Shown here: piece after piece, positions 19,557 to 28,824 of the stretch
Layout of the letters: each line of letters opens with the position of its first letter
How positions within the stretch are numbered: position 1 is the stretch's first letter
Origin: Trichomonas tenax
Taxonomy: Eukaryota; Parabasalia; Trichomonadida; Trichomonadidae
DNA length: 64,000 nt
NCBI GenBank assembly: GCA_023091735.1
Contig: JALKBU010000001.1
Location: 1 to 64,000 of the forward strand
Direction of reading: 5' to 3'
The notes under the pieces: model-generated
Databases searched by the model: none
The model's input: only the letters and a program-made list of their open reading frames with translations
Told to the model about the DNA's origin: nothing
Program-made: the position numbers and the translations under genes

Positions 19557-22490
19557 TTACTCGTTTTTAAATACAAGGGTTGGGGACCTGAATTCCTCTT
19601 CTTCCATATAGCTAATATTGTACTTCTTTCCTTCTGGGAATAAAAGCTTCTGGATTTCAGGTGTTGCGATGTCATCAATTGACTTTCCATTGACCATCCA
19701 AAGAGATGGATTTGCTCCAGCTGCAAGAAGGCATTTCACCATCTCGATGTTCTTATCTTTGACAGCAATGTAGAGAGCTGTTGTGCCATCTGGAGCTGGT
19801 GTGTTGACATTTGCTCCGTGCTCAATCAACGTGTTAAGAATGAACATGTTTCCACGTGCAGCAGCTTTGTGGATTGGAAGGCGACCATCGGCATCAGGGT
19901 AGTTTGGATCGCAACGCTTATCATCGAGCATAAGACGTGTGATAACGAACCCACCAGCACCAATTGTTATTGACAGTGGCGTCCTTCCGTCCTTGTCATA
20001 AGCATTGATGTCGATTGCTGGATGGTGCATGAGGACTCTCAAGATCTTCAAGCACTCATTCTTCTCGATAATATAGTGGATAGGAAGAGCGAAGTTCTTC
20101 GAAGAGATATTCGGGTTAAGCTTTGGACACAAAGTAATCAAAGCTTCAAGGATTGCTTCACGCTCGCAGATGATGCATGTGTGGATTGGGAATTCTCCTT
20201 GTGGTGTTGCAACATTAATGGCATCACCTAAGAATGGTGCCATCAATTTCACAGCTTCTAAGTTATCCTTAGCAATTGCGAATCTAAGAGCTGAAGCGAG
20301 ATCTGTGCGTGAGGAGTTTGCAGGAGCTCCTTTTCTTAATAACTCGATGATTTTTTCGTTCATGCCACCATCAATGGCTTGAATTAATGGGTTAACATCT
20401 TGTGGATGAATAGCATCCAAAATTGTTCCTGAGTCTGTCAACACTTGCAATGAGCCGCCTGGATTTCTTAGAGCTCCGTTAGCAGCAGCGGATGATCTAT
20501 CTGTAAGTGAAACATGCTTCATGAGCTCACGCATAACGCTGAGATCTGTCAAATAAGTAGCAGCGAAGTTTGCAATATTGTCATCAAGCATGATGTGTTC
20601 ACTAAACTGCGCTGGGAAAACTGTTGCGCAAAGTCTAACCATTTGCGGTGAATGAAGTGAAATGGCTTGTGTGAGCGAAGCAATGCCAAGAATGTTAAGA
20701 ACTGCATAAGTGATTTCATGGCACTGAGAGTTAATGCCATCAATGATAAGAGATGTAATAAATCTCAATGTTCTTTCTGCTTCTGTATTTGTGTGCCTGA
20801 GTTCTTTGAAGATGTGTTCTGTTTGAATTGTTATACCAAGGATCTCGTTATAAGCAGAGCTCTGGATGTGTGTTGGAACTGTTGATCTGAGTAATGTTGG
20901 TAAAGTGAGGGCCTTAGCCTTTTGACACTTGGATGTGATCTTGTTAACGAAATCGTTGAGCTTCATCTGAAGAGACCAGTTCTTGTCGAGCAGTTTGATA
21001 TCGAAGTTAATTAATGTTGTGAGATCAGCAGAAGAAAAGTTGATCGCAATTGTTGAAGCGCCATAGAAAGGCAATGGCGGTGTGATGTACTTTTCGTTGA
21101 GTGAGAACTGCCGAACGTGGAACAAAAGAACGAAATCAATCAAAGCAGAATTATTCGGGAAATTAACAACAAAACAACCATCGTCATTAACAATGACGCA
21201 CTGAGTCTTGTTGAGTGGACAGACTTGGAGAATTGTAATAGAAGCGCAGAAAAGAAGTGGTGAAGAGTTTACGCATTTGAATGAATATGAATTTGGTAAT
21301 GTTTCGTGTGTCGATGTGTTTGCTGGTGAGAAGTTCATAATTTCAAGGAAGCCTGTCGTAAGCAATAGTGTATATGGAGAATCAGCGACATTAACAAAGC
21401 AAGAATAAACAACGCGTCCATAAAGATTATTATTTGGATCCTTTGGAAGTCTACGAAGTTCTATATGAAGTTTTGTGTAGAAATGAACAAGTCTGCAGAT
21501 AATATTTTCTGTTTGTGAGATAAATGAAATTAAAGCAAGACTTGACTTGCTGAAATCTTTCAAGCTCTCAGATTGTTGTGGAGATGTAGAAACATCGAGG
21601 AATAATTTAACATAATCATTCCATTCTGTAATATCAAATCTTGGACTTGTCATTCTAGATACGATAGCGAGGAGTGTGTCGATAGATAATTTTGACAACG
21701 TGCTTTTTGCTTGTTCAATTGTAATGGAATCGTCGTAATTTGTGCCGATGATTTTTTCTGTGATTTGAAGAAGTGAATCAAAGAACGTATCCATTGTTTT
21801 GATATTGAGTTTATGCGTTTTTGTGAGGAATGTATAGTCTCCACTGAAGTTTTGGTCATCTTTGATGATTCGATAGTATAACCTTCCAACTCGTTTGAAT
21901 GTCGTGAAATCTGCGTTGAAATTTGCTGTCACAAAATCAAGTGGCCTCATTCCTGGGAAAATTACGTCGTTATTTTTACCGTATTGGCAGAAGAAAACAA
22001 TTCTATCGAGAGGGAGACCGATTGATTGAGCACACTCCCTAAATTTCGTTTCCCACGTGACACCTTTCAGCGCTTGCGTGCAAATATCTTTGATATTGTC
22101 AGGATATGGATCAGAAAGAGGAAAATGTAAGTCAAATGTTGGGAAAAAATGATTAACATCTTGCACTGTGAGCGTAACATTCGCTATCCACGGAGATCCT
22201 TTCTCCAGAATAGCTAAATACGGCGAACTGTTGTGAATTTTATTTTCTGTCATTTGAAATTTAACTTGCGGAAAGATCGGGATCGGTTTCATCTTTGGAG
22301 GGAGCAGAAATGAGATGCTCTCTGCCCTGAACAGCATTGCGTTGTAGTGATCGATATTTATAAAAATTGGTTTCTTGAGAGCGATTTGAATCAGCTCCTC
22401 TATGGTCGGGGAGCTCTGCGACGTCCATGCGCACATACTCTTTCCATCACCGCTCGCTGTTCCGGTGCTGAAAAGGAAGTTGCCGCTCAT
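19557..22490 (-). CDS. Ankyrin-repeat protein with large unknown N-terminal region
   Basis: The 977-residue protein starts at a clear ATG (22490). The last ~270 residues (about 697-950) form ankyrin repeats, with DGRTPLSITIGAGGF, DGRLPIHKAAARGN and DGTTALYIAVKDKNIEMVKCLLAAGANP as the clearest. The N-terminal ~650 residues are mixed helices and beta segments. A possible PH-like beta-rich block lies around 365-480, followed by helices. No ArfGAP zinc finger or other catalytic motif was seen. It is likely a scaffold or protein-binding protein. The C-terminus ends in acidic MEEEEF and a short tail. Confidence 0.75.
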   Translation of the reverse strand: MSGNFLFSTGTASGDGKSMCAWTSQSSPTIEELIQIALKKPIFINIDHYNAMLFRAESISFLLPPKMKPIPIFPQVKFQMTENKIHNSSPYLAILEKGSPWIANVTLTVQDVNHFFPTFDLHFPLSDPYPDNIKDICTQALKGVTWETKFRECAQSIGLPLDRIVFFCQYGKNNDVIFPGMRPLDFVTANFNADFTTFKRVGRLYYRIIKDDQNFSGDYTFLTKTHKLNIKTMDTFFDSLLQITEKIIGTNYDDSITIEQAKSTLSKLSIDTLLAIVSRMTSPRFDITEWNDYVKLFLDVSTSPQQSESLKDFSKSSLALISFISQTENIICRLVHFYTKLHIELRRLPKDPNNNLYGRVVYSCFVNVADSPYTLLLTTGFLEIMNFSPANTSTHETLPNSYSFKCVNSSPLLFCASITILQVCPLNKTQCVIVNDDGCFVVNFPNNSALIDFVLLFHVRQFSLNEKYITPPLPFYGASTIAINFSSADLTTLINFDIKLLDKNWSLQMKLNDFVNKITSKCQKAKALTLPTLLRSTVPTHIQSSAYNEILGITIQTEHIFKELRHTNTEAERTLRFITSLIIDGINSQCHEITYAVLNILGIASLTQAISLHSPQMVRLCATVFPAQFSEHIMLDDNIANFAATYLTDLSVMRELMKHVSLTDRSSAAANGALRNPGGSLQVLTDSGTILDAIHPQDVNPLIQAIDGGMNEKIIELLRKGAPANSSRTDLASALRFAIAKDNLEAVKLMAPFLGDAINVATPQGEFPIHTCIICEREAILEALITLCPKLNPNISSKNFALPIHYIIEKNECLKILRVLMHHPAIDINAYDKDGRTPLSITIGAGGFVITRLMLDDKRCDPNYPDADGRLPIHKAAARGNMFILNTLIEHGANVNTPAPDGTTALYIAVKDKNIEMVKCLLAAGANPSLWMVNGKSIDDIATPEIQKLLFPEGKKYNISYMEEEEFRSPTLVFKNE

Positions 22491-22992
22491 TTTTTATTTA
22501 TGGCGATTTTTGAGATCTAATTTTCGATTTTTCTTTGATATTTAGGATCTACATATTGCAAAATTCATATATTTCAAATAAAAATCATTGTCCAAAAAAA
22601 TTTAAGATTTTCATTTTCGATTTTTCTTTGATGTTTAGGATCGTTATTTTATAGGTTTTATAAATTTCCAATAAAAAAGTGAAATTTGTTTTATGACATG
22701 TAAATATTTTACAAAATAAAAATATCTTTCTTCGAGAAAATTCCTATATAACAAGTTTCAACATAACTATAGCCAATGAATCGTCATTAGTTACGGTTTT
22801 TAGTTAAAATATCAATTCAACTATGAAATTTAAGGTATTTTCAAAATCATCAAATTGTCCAAGATCAACTTAATGCCATAAATAAGTTAATGCTAAAATT
22901 AAATAGACATATTGAAGTAAGGAAGAAAATATATTAGAAAAAATACGTATATTTTACAAACATGATAAAAAAAATATATATATAAAAAGAAA
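22491..22992. other. AT-rich intergenic region
   Basis: No gene seen. A near-repeat ('TTTTCGATTTTTCTTTGAT.TTTAGGATC') occurs twice, at about 22522-22550 and 22614-22643. TGACATGTAAA at about 22696-22706 is the TTTACATGTCA element on the strand of the ankyrin gene, ~200 bp before its start. Confidence 0.4.
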
Positions 22993-25900
22993 TTAATCAC
23001 TTAGTGTGCACTCATATTGCGATTTCCAGACTGGATGAAGCCCAGCTTGGATTTGAGAGATAACTTTTGGCTTCTTTGATAAGATTCCACTTCGCTTTGT
23101 GGTGAAAACAATGGCATTTGGTTCATCTCGAGCAACAGCAACTGCAGCAAGTCCATCGGGTCCAATATTTACCAAAACAACAGGAGTATGGAAGAACTGC
23201 TCTGAATAGACAAGCGTTGACTTCTTGAATAATGAAACGCAGCCATCTTGGGTACCGATAATAATGAATTTTCCATTGACATCAACAGTTTCTAATTTTT
23301 GTGCATGCTTCTTCAATTCCTGGAGTGCGATATCAGCAAGTCTCGGATAATCACTTCCAACGCTTGCAATGTAGTATGAACCTAAAGCTCCAACAGCATG
23401 TTTGTTAGTGAATGATACGAGAGTCGTCAATGTGAACAAACGTTGAACTAAGACATCAGGAGAGAGATTTGTTTCTTCGCTCTTGACAAATTGTTCAAAA
23501 ACTTTAAAGTATGTTGCAATGTCACTTCCTGCTGCAATTGCGAATGTCCTTTGAACGTGATCTTGACGCTTGAACATCAGCATTCTAGCAACAATATTGT
23601 ACATTAGTGTTTGCCTGTTGCCAATCACCATTGCCCACGTTGTGTATCCATCAATCAAAATAATCAATGTAAGACTTGCAATTTCATCATCATTGACTGA
23701 AACTTTAAGTAAGAAGTCATACAATCTTCTGTGGAATATCTTTGGAATAAACGAATCTTCAGCAACGCAGACCATTGAAAGAAGAAGCATATCTGTTGTA
23801 CCAAAGCCATCAATGGTTTTGAGTTCTCCAAACTGTTCCATTATTGTTGTAGCTCTTTCTAAATGCAAAACTGAAGTAGAACGAGCACAAGACAATGAAG
23901 CTATTTGTCTGATAATTGGATCATCTGATTCCAGGAATCGGACCATGCACTGAACGAAACTAACTTCAACTGCACGAATAGAGCAATCGGAAGATATAAT
24001 TGTTCCAATAACATTGCTTGCTATGAAGTGTAGCGATGCCTGATAATTAGAAATATCATAGACGCCCATTCCAGACAATGTGTATAAAGGATAAAAGAAT
24101 GTTGGGATATTATTTGTTCCAATGAGGCAGAAAGAAAGATCATTCGTATCAACATCAGGGTCAGCAATATTATCGGAAGTAAACTGTGAAAGATCTGTTG
24201 AAATACTATCTTTGAGAAGTCCAAATGATTGACTCTTTGAGACAGGTTGAAGCAAATGATAGTAAACAGTTAATAATGATATATAGGAGTTCCTTTGTAA
24301 ATGATTTGTTGTTCCCATGATCTCTACTTCAAGATTGTTGAGTGTGAGAGTTGAGTAGTAATATCCACCTCCTCCAATGTTGATTGCTCTTGTCGAAGGG
24401 ATGTGAAACTCGAGTTTTGATAATGTCGCTGGATAAACTTGCTCTGCTTCTTTAGGAAGTGTCGAAATGATCTCAACTGGCTCTGGTTCATTGAGGCTGT
24501 AGACATAAAGAGTGTTATCTGAACGCCTGATGATAACGAGTTCCTGCTTTGTCATCGAATAAACAGCAGTAATTGGAAAGCCGTTAGAGATGTAAGTTTT
24601 CATTAAATCGAAGAAATTAAATACTGCAAAGCTTCCATCTTTGCCTAGAGCGAATAATATGAACTTTCCTGCATTTGAAAATGACATATCAACGAACGCA
24701 ACAACTGGTGAATTCAAAGCTAAAACTCTTTGTGAAACAATTCTCTTTTCAGCCCAAAAGAACGAAACTGTGCCATCCTCAGCACCTACAATAATCTGCA
24801 TACCGTGTGTTGAAATATGTCGACATTTAATTGCAGTAATTGAAGAATCTGTCTTAAATTCTGGTGATGTGATAGAAGGTGCTGTCCAATTGAACATTTT
24901 GAGTGACTTCTTTCCTGATGTTTTGATAACCATTGGGTGTTTCATATCAGGAACTGAGAAAATTCGCGATGTATTGTTTCTAACTAGTTGAATTTCATTT
25001 CCTTCGTAATTGATATAGACTAAGTTCATCTTAGCGTTGATATATATGATATCGTATGTTTTTTCTTTGTTTTCTTCAGGATTTGGTTCACCTTTATTTA
25101 ATTTAATTAATGGCGGCGCTTTTGGTTGTGGAAAATTCATTTTTATAGCAGAACAATAGATCCCCATTGTCGCTGCAGCAATTCTGTGTAATTTAACTTT
25201 TCCTTCATTATCTAAGTTGAATTTGTAAATTGTACCGCTCCTAAAAGTCGCGAAAATTTGGAATGGTGGTGTCCAAACTGCGTCAATCAATTGATCATCT
25301 TCAGATATTGAAGTTAAAACCATTGATCCCAATGTTTTTGTTTGAATGATGTCGATAAATGTTATTCGTCGCTCTCCGTAACGAACAACGCCGTATGGAG
25401 TACAAATTCTTATATCATTAATATCGAAGAATGTTTTTGTTAGATTATTACGAGTTATTCCATTTTCTCCAACGGAATACAGATCGAATGATGATATTTT
25501 TGACACTATGATTAAGTTTACCCAATTCGTTGGTGAGAATGATGTTAATCCAGGAAATGAATAGCATTTTTCTATATTTCCTGTTGAAACGTTGATAAGA
25601 TAAACATTTCCGAAATCAGACGATACATACACTGTCTGAGGATTGATAAACGAAGAAGAAAATTTGTAATCGGAATAAATTGAAGTAAAATTCGAATTAT
25701 ATATACATATTGCGTCTTGAATCGACCAAACGCATATCATTCCATCAACAGAAACCGATGAAAATGTGTTCTGATCGTTCTGTATTAAATCTGTCACTTT
25801 CAAAGAATGTCCGCACATCAATGCAACGTACTGTATTGAGTTTTTCTGGACGTCAACGAGAATAATCTGCCCTGAGTCTGTTCCTGCCGCCGCTAAACGT

Positions 25901-26043
25901 TGAATATTGTGATGAGATGACGCGAATATGCCAACAGAATTCAGCCAACAACAACAGGTCAGCTTCATTGACATCGGCAGTGGGATCTTGTTGTTCTGCA
26001 GGCCGATTGTGAAAGGCGTCGGTCCTTTTACAACGGGTCGCAT
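22993..26043 (-). CDS. WDR7/Rabconnectin-3-beta-like WD40 protein
   Basis: The 1016-residue protein begins with WD40 repeats. Residues ~35-120 carry GTDSGQIILVDV, ALMCGHSLKVTDL and SSVSVDGMICVWSIQDAICI, closely following the WDR7 arrangement 'GHT..IT.L...IVSAS..G.MCLWDV.DGRC'. Further blades follow: GNVYLINVSTGNIEKCYSF, and SGTIYKF at ~265. A second WD set lies at ~410-520. The C-terminal half is helical with one more WD-like segment (~930-980: KFIIIGTQDGCVSLFKKS). WDR7 partners with DMXL proteins to regulate V-ATPase assembly and synaptic or endosomal acidification; the same role here is inference. The length is shorter than animal WDR7 (~1490 aa). Confidence 0.65.
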   Translation of the reverse strand: MRPVVKGPTPFTIGLQNNKIPLPMSMKLTCCCWLNSVGIFASSHHNIQRLAAAGTDSGQIILVDVQKNSIQYVALMCGHSLKVTDLIQNDQNTFSSVSVDGMICVWSIQDAICIYNSNFTSIYSDYKFSSSFINPQTVYVSSDFGNVYLINVSTGNIEKCYSFPGLTSFSPTNWVNLIIVSKISSFDLYSVGENGITRNNLTKTFFDINDIRICTPYGVVRYGERRITFIDIIQTKTLGSMVLTSISEDDQLIDAVWTPPFQIFATFRSGTIYKFNLDNEGKVKLHRIAAATMGIYCSAIKMNFPQPKAPPLIKLNKGEPNPEENKEKTYDIIYINAKMNLVYINYEGNEIQLVRNNTSRIFSVPDMKHPMVIKTSGKKSLKMFNWTAPSITSPEFKTDSSITAIKCRHISTHGMQIIVGAEDGTVSFFWAEKRIVSQRVLALNSPVVAFVDMSFSNAGKFILFALGKDGSFAVFNFFDLMKTYISNGFPITAVYSMTKQELVIIRRSDNTLYVYSLNEPEPVEIISTLPKEAEQVYPATLSKLEFHIPSTRAINIGGGGYYYSTLTLNNLEVEIMGTTNHLQRNSYISLLTVYYHLLQPVSKSQSFGLLKDSISTDLSQFTSDNIADPDVDTNDLSFCLIGTNNIPTFFYPLYTLSGMGVYDISNYQASLHFIASNVIGTIISSDCSIRAVEVSFVQCMVRFLESDDPIIRQIASLSCARSTSVLHLERATTIMEQFGELKTIDGFGTTDMLLLSMVCVAEDSFIPKIFHRRLYDFLLKVSVNDDEIASLTLIILIDGYTTWAMVIGNRQTLMYNIVARMLMFKRQDHVQRTFAIAAGSDIATYFKVFEQFVKSEETNLSPDVLVQRLFTLTTLVSFTNKHAVGALGSYYIASVGSDYPRLADIALQELKKHAQKLETVDVNGKFIIIGTQDGCVSLFKKSTLVYSEQFFHTPVVLVNIGPDGLAAVAVARDEPNAIVFTTKRSGILSKKPKVISQIQAGLHPVWKSQYECTLSD

Positions 26044-26163
26044 AAATTTGAATGATCTCCACGTAAATCTTTCAAAACTTTAAATTTGTGCTGTGGTAGT
26101 TTTTTGCCTTCAATTATTCGAAATTAAACAATTATATATGAAATCATATTTATTTATGCAACA

Positions 26164-26335
26164 AAAATCAAAATGTTATGTAAAATATAAATAAAAATTA
26201 CATGTCATAATATTGATGTGTCAGAATATTAATTCTCAAATATTTTACCATTAATCATAACAGATAATATTGTGGTCATTTATCAAATCAAAATCAATAT
26301 GCAATGTAAAATATAATGAAAAATTACATGTCATA
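26164..26335. repeat. Direct repeat of ~49 bp carrying ATTACATGTCA
   Basis: Segments 26164-26212 and 26287-26335 are similar (AAAATCA...ATGTAAAATATAA...AAAATTACATGTCATA). Each ends with the ATTACATGTCA element. They lie upstream of the WDR7-like gene (minus, start 26043). The remainder of 26044-26501 is AT-rich without genes. Confidence 0.55.
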
Positions 26336-26501
26336 TTTTTGGGTTTCTTCATTCATTTCCTGAAAGAAAGTAATGAATTCAAGCTTAATTTTTACTTGAA
26401 TAGTTATTTCTGATATGAGTCATTCTCTGATAAAATTCTCATTTGATGTGATGTGGAAATAATGTTGTAGGTTAATCATAAAAACAAATAAACAGGTTAT
26501 T

Positions 26502-28547
26502 TTAAAAATCATATTCGCTAGAATCAGACTTCTTTTCTTTGACATCTACGATAGCATCTTCAGACATTAATACTTCGTCTTCGGAATCAGCAATTTCATC
26601 AGGAATTGGTGAATTACTATTATTACCTTGTTGTTGCTCAAGAGTTTGTGTTGCTGATATATGTATATTATTTTCATCGGAATCAACAGACTCGAAATCT
26701 GAATGAATTGCTCCACCTTTCCTCAACGGTTCTGGCGTCTTGATATCTTCGTTCTCATTAACAGCATTTTCTTCTTCCTTTGATTTTTCTTTCTCGTGAT
26801 CTGACGAAGAGTGATTTGCAACACCAGTTGCTTTTTTCTCTGCATCTTCTTTCGGAGGAGTTTTCTGCTCTGATTTTGGTGCTGGTGAAGGAGACTTTGG
26901 ATGTTCCTTCTTTGGAGGAGTTGATGGTTTTGTTTCGGAAAGCTTTGATAACTTTGGATCTGATAACTTCGATGATGTTCTGTCTTCACTAATTGATGGG
27001 CTGCTCTTTCTTCTGCTATCATCTGTCCTTTCGAGTGTAGATGTTCTGGGTGACTCTGGTTCGAACACTTGAACATGTGGTTTTTCTTTAAGTTTAGCAA
27101 TCTTTGCATCTTCTTCGGCAATTTTCTTTCTGTAGTCAGCAACAGCTCTTGCAAGGACTTCATGCTTCCTCTCAAGGGCCTTGCATTCATCTTTGAGATC
27201 ATGAACTTCTTTCTTGAGTTCTTGACGTTCTTCTGCAGCTTGTTTATGTCTTTCTTCGATCTCACTCAATGTTATCTGTTTGCAAAACTCTGCAAGCTGT
27301 GCAAGTGTTATTGGATCTTCGATCTGACATTTCAGCAATAGATTATATTTATCGTTGATTACTGCCTTTTGCGCAGCAACTTCATTCTTTGATGTCAAGA
27401 ATTCGTTTAATTCATCTAAAACTCTCTTATTTTGTGTTCTAATATCTACTTCTTGTTGCTTCTTATCACCATTCTCTTGTAGCAACGATCTATATGTGAA
27501 GTCAAGGCTGATCTTTTGCTTCTCGAGTTCCTGCATTTTAGCTTTCATTTCGACTTCAAAATCAATTGATTTAAGTCCATCATTGTGAACTTGTTCGATT
27601 TCATCGTATAACTTCTCTCTTTCTTCAGTTAATGCCGTTATATCTTTTTGTTTTTCTGGTATTTTCTGCATAATCTGATCAAGTTCAGCTATCTGTGCAA
27701 GTATATTGTTTTTCTCTGTGTCGTCTTCTATTATGTGATCTCGCATTTTTTCATTTAGTGATGTGAAGTCGTCGACGAGCCTCGTGTGCGTTCTCTGGAA
27801 GTCCTTATACTGCTCGTTTAGAATAGATATATGTGCATTTCTGTCGCTGAGTTGTTCTCTTAGTTCTTTTAGACTCATTTCAGTTAATACAGGAAATGCG
27901 ATTTCTGAATATGATTGAAGTGCTGCAACATCATTCTCCGTAAGGAGACAATATGCAGTAGAAAGTAAATTGTGTACGTTGTTATCGGTTTCTCTGTTAA
28001 TTAGCTCTTTTGCGCAATTTATTGCTCGTTTGAAAGTCACGTTGTTTATTTTTGATTTTTTCTTGATGTGCGTTACGTGATGATTGAAAGGTTCCTTTTC
28101 AGTCACAGACCTTTCTTCCAGTAGTTTCATGTACTTCTCCTTTTTTGCGAGTAATCTCTGTGTTTCACTCATAACGAACTGAATTTTTGTTAATAACGTT
28201 TCAACTTGGTGTCGAAGTGTGACAATATACTTATAACCTGCTTGGTATGAGTTATAAGATCCGTAGACTGGTGCAGTGAACTCCTTTTGCTTCGGGCTCT
28301 TTACTGTCGGTCTCGTGATTTGTGCTTCTGGTGCTATTACAAAACCAAGCACGGCTTTGCGTGCGCTTTCCTCTGCTATCTCAAGGCCCGTTGTCAATTT
28401 GTCAATTGAAACTCGAAGATTTAATAAACGTATATTCCTCATATCATATTCATCACACATTTCGAGCACAAGAGTCTCCAAATCCTCTCTTGGAAGCTCT
28501 TTAAGACGTCTGCCGCTCTCTGATATGTGTTTCCATGGTTCTCCCAT
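26502..28547 (-). CDS. Long coiled-coil protein with S/P/K/E-rich tail, unknown
   Basis: The ATG at 28547 starts a 681-residue protein. Residues ~1-60 form a short helical N-terminal part (LPREDLETLVLEMCDEYDMRN). Residues ~100-490 are nearly continuous coiled coil (for example KQDIRTQNKR-like heptads and EERQELKKEVHDLKDECKAL). Residues ~500-681 are low-complexity and charged, with many SP/TP motifs and an acidic end. This is the layout of cytoskeletal or basal-body filament proteins, but I recognise no family. It is divergent with the Hsp70 gene; the two share the phased element array at 28584-28807. Confidence 0.7.
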   Translation of the reverse strand: MGEPWKHISESGRRLKELPREDLETLVLEMCDEYDMRNIRLLNLRVSIDKLTTGLEIAEESARKAVLGFVIAPEAQITRPTVKSPKQKEFTAPVYGSYNSYQAGYKYIVTLRHQVETLLTKIQFVMSETQRLLAKKEKYMKLLEERSVTEKEPFNHHVTHIKKKSKINNVTFKRAINCAKELINRETDNNVHNLLSTAYCLLTENDVAALQSYSEIAFPVLTEMSLKELREQLSDRNAHISILNEQYKDFQRTHTRLVDDFTSLNEKMRDHIIEDDTEKNNILAQIAELDQIMQKIPEKQKDITALTEEREKLYDEIEQVHNDGLKSIDFEVEMKAKMQELEKQKISLDFTYRSLLQENGDKKQQEVDIRTQNKRVLDELNEFLTSKNEVAAQKAVINDKYNLLLKCQIEDPITLAQLAEFCKQITLSEIEERHKQAAEERQELKKEVHDLKDECKALERKHEVLARAVADYRKKIAEEDAKIAKLKEKPHVQVFEPESPRTSTLERTDDSRRKSSPSISEDRTSSKLSDPKLSKLSETKPSTPPKKEHPKSPSPAPKSEQKTPPKEDAEKKATGVANHSSSDHEKEKSKEEENAVNENEDIKTPEPLRKGGAIHSDFESVDSDENNIHISATQTLEQQQGNNSNSPIPDEIADSEDEVLMSEDAIVDVKEKKSDSSEYDF

Positions 28548-28583
28548 GGATTTTAAAAAAATGAACTAAAAATAATCGTAAAT

Positions 28584-28807
28584 TTTACATGGCAAAAATT
28601 CCAAAAATTTACATGTCATATTATATAATTTGAATTAATTACACGTTATTTTTATTATTTTGACAAATTACTTGTCGGATTAAATTTTTTCGAATATTTA
28701 CATGTCAATTTTGAATATTACTTGTCTGTTTCAAATTTCTGATATTCTTACGTGTCAAATTATAATATTACTTGTCATAAAATAATTTCTGATTTGTTTA
28801 CATGTCA
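28584..28807. promoter_or_regulatory. Helically phased array of nine WTTACWTGTCA elements
   Basis: Element starts are 28584, 28608, 28638, 28667, 28697, 28717, 28747, 28767 and 28797. After the first gap of 24, the spacings are 30, 29, 30, 20, 30, 20 and 30 bp, essentially whole turns of B-DNA. Variants are TTTACATGTCA, ATTACTTGTCA and CTTACGTGTCA. All have the same orientation, towards the Hsp70 gene whose ATG (28825) is 18 bp after the last element. The other flank is the divergent coiled-coil gene (28547). Confidence 0.7.
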
Positions 28808-28824
28808 AATTTATTTCAAAAAAA

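Noticed and set aside
28584..28807. CRISPR-like array
   Set aside because: Repeats are only 11 bp with 9-19 bp gaps in eukaryotic-type DNA with no cas genes; a regulatory array explains it better.
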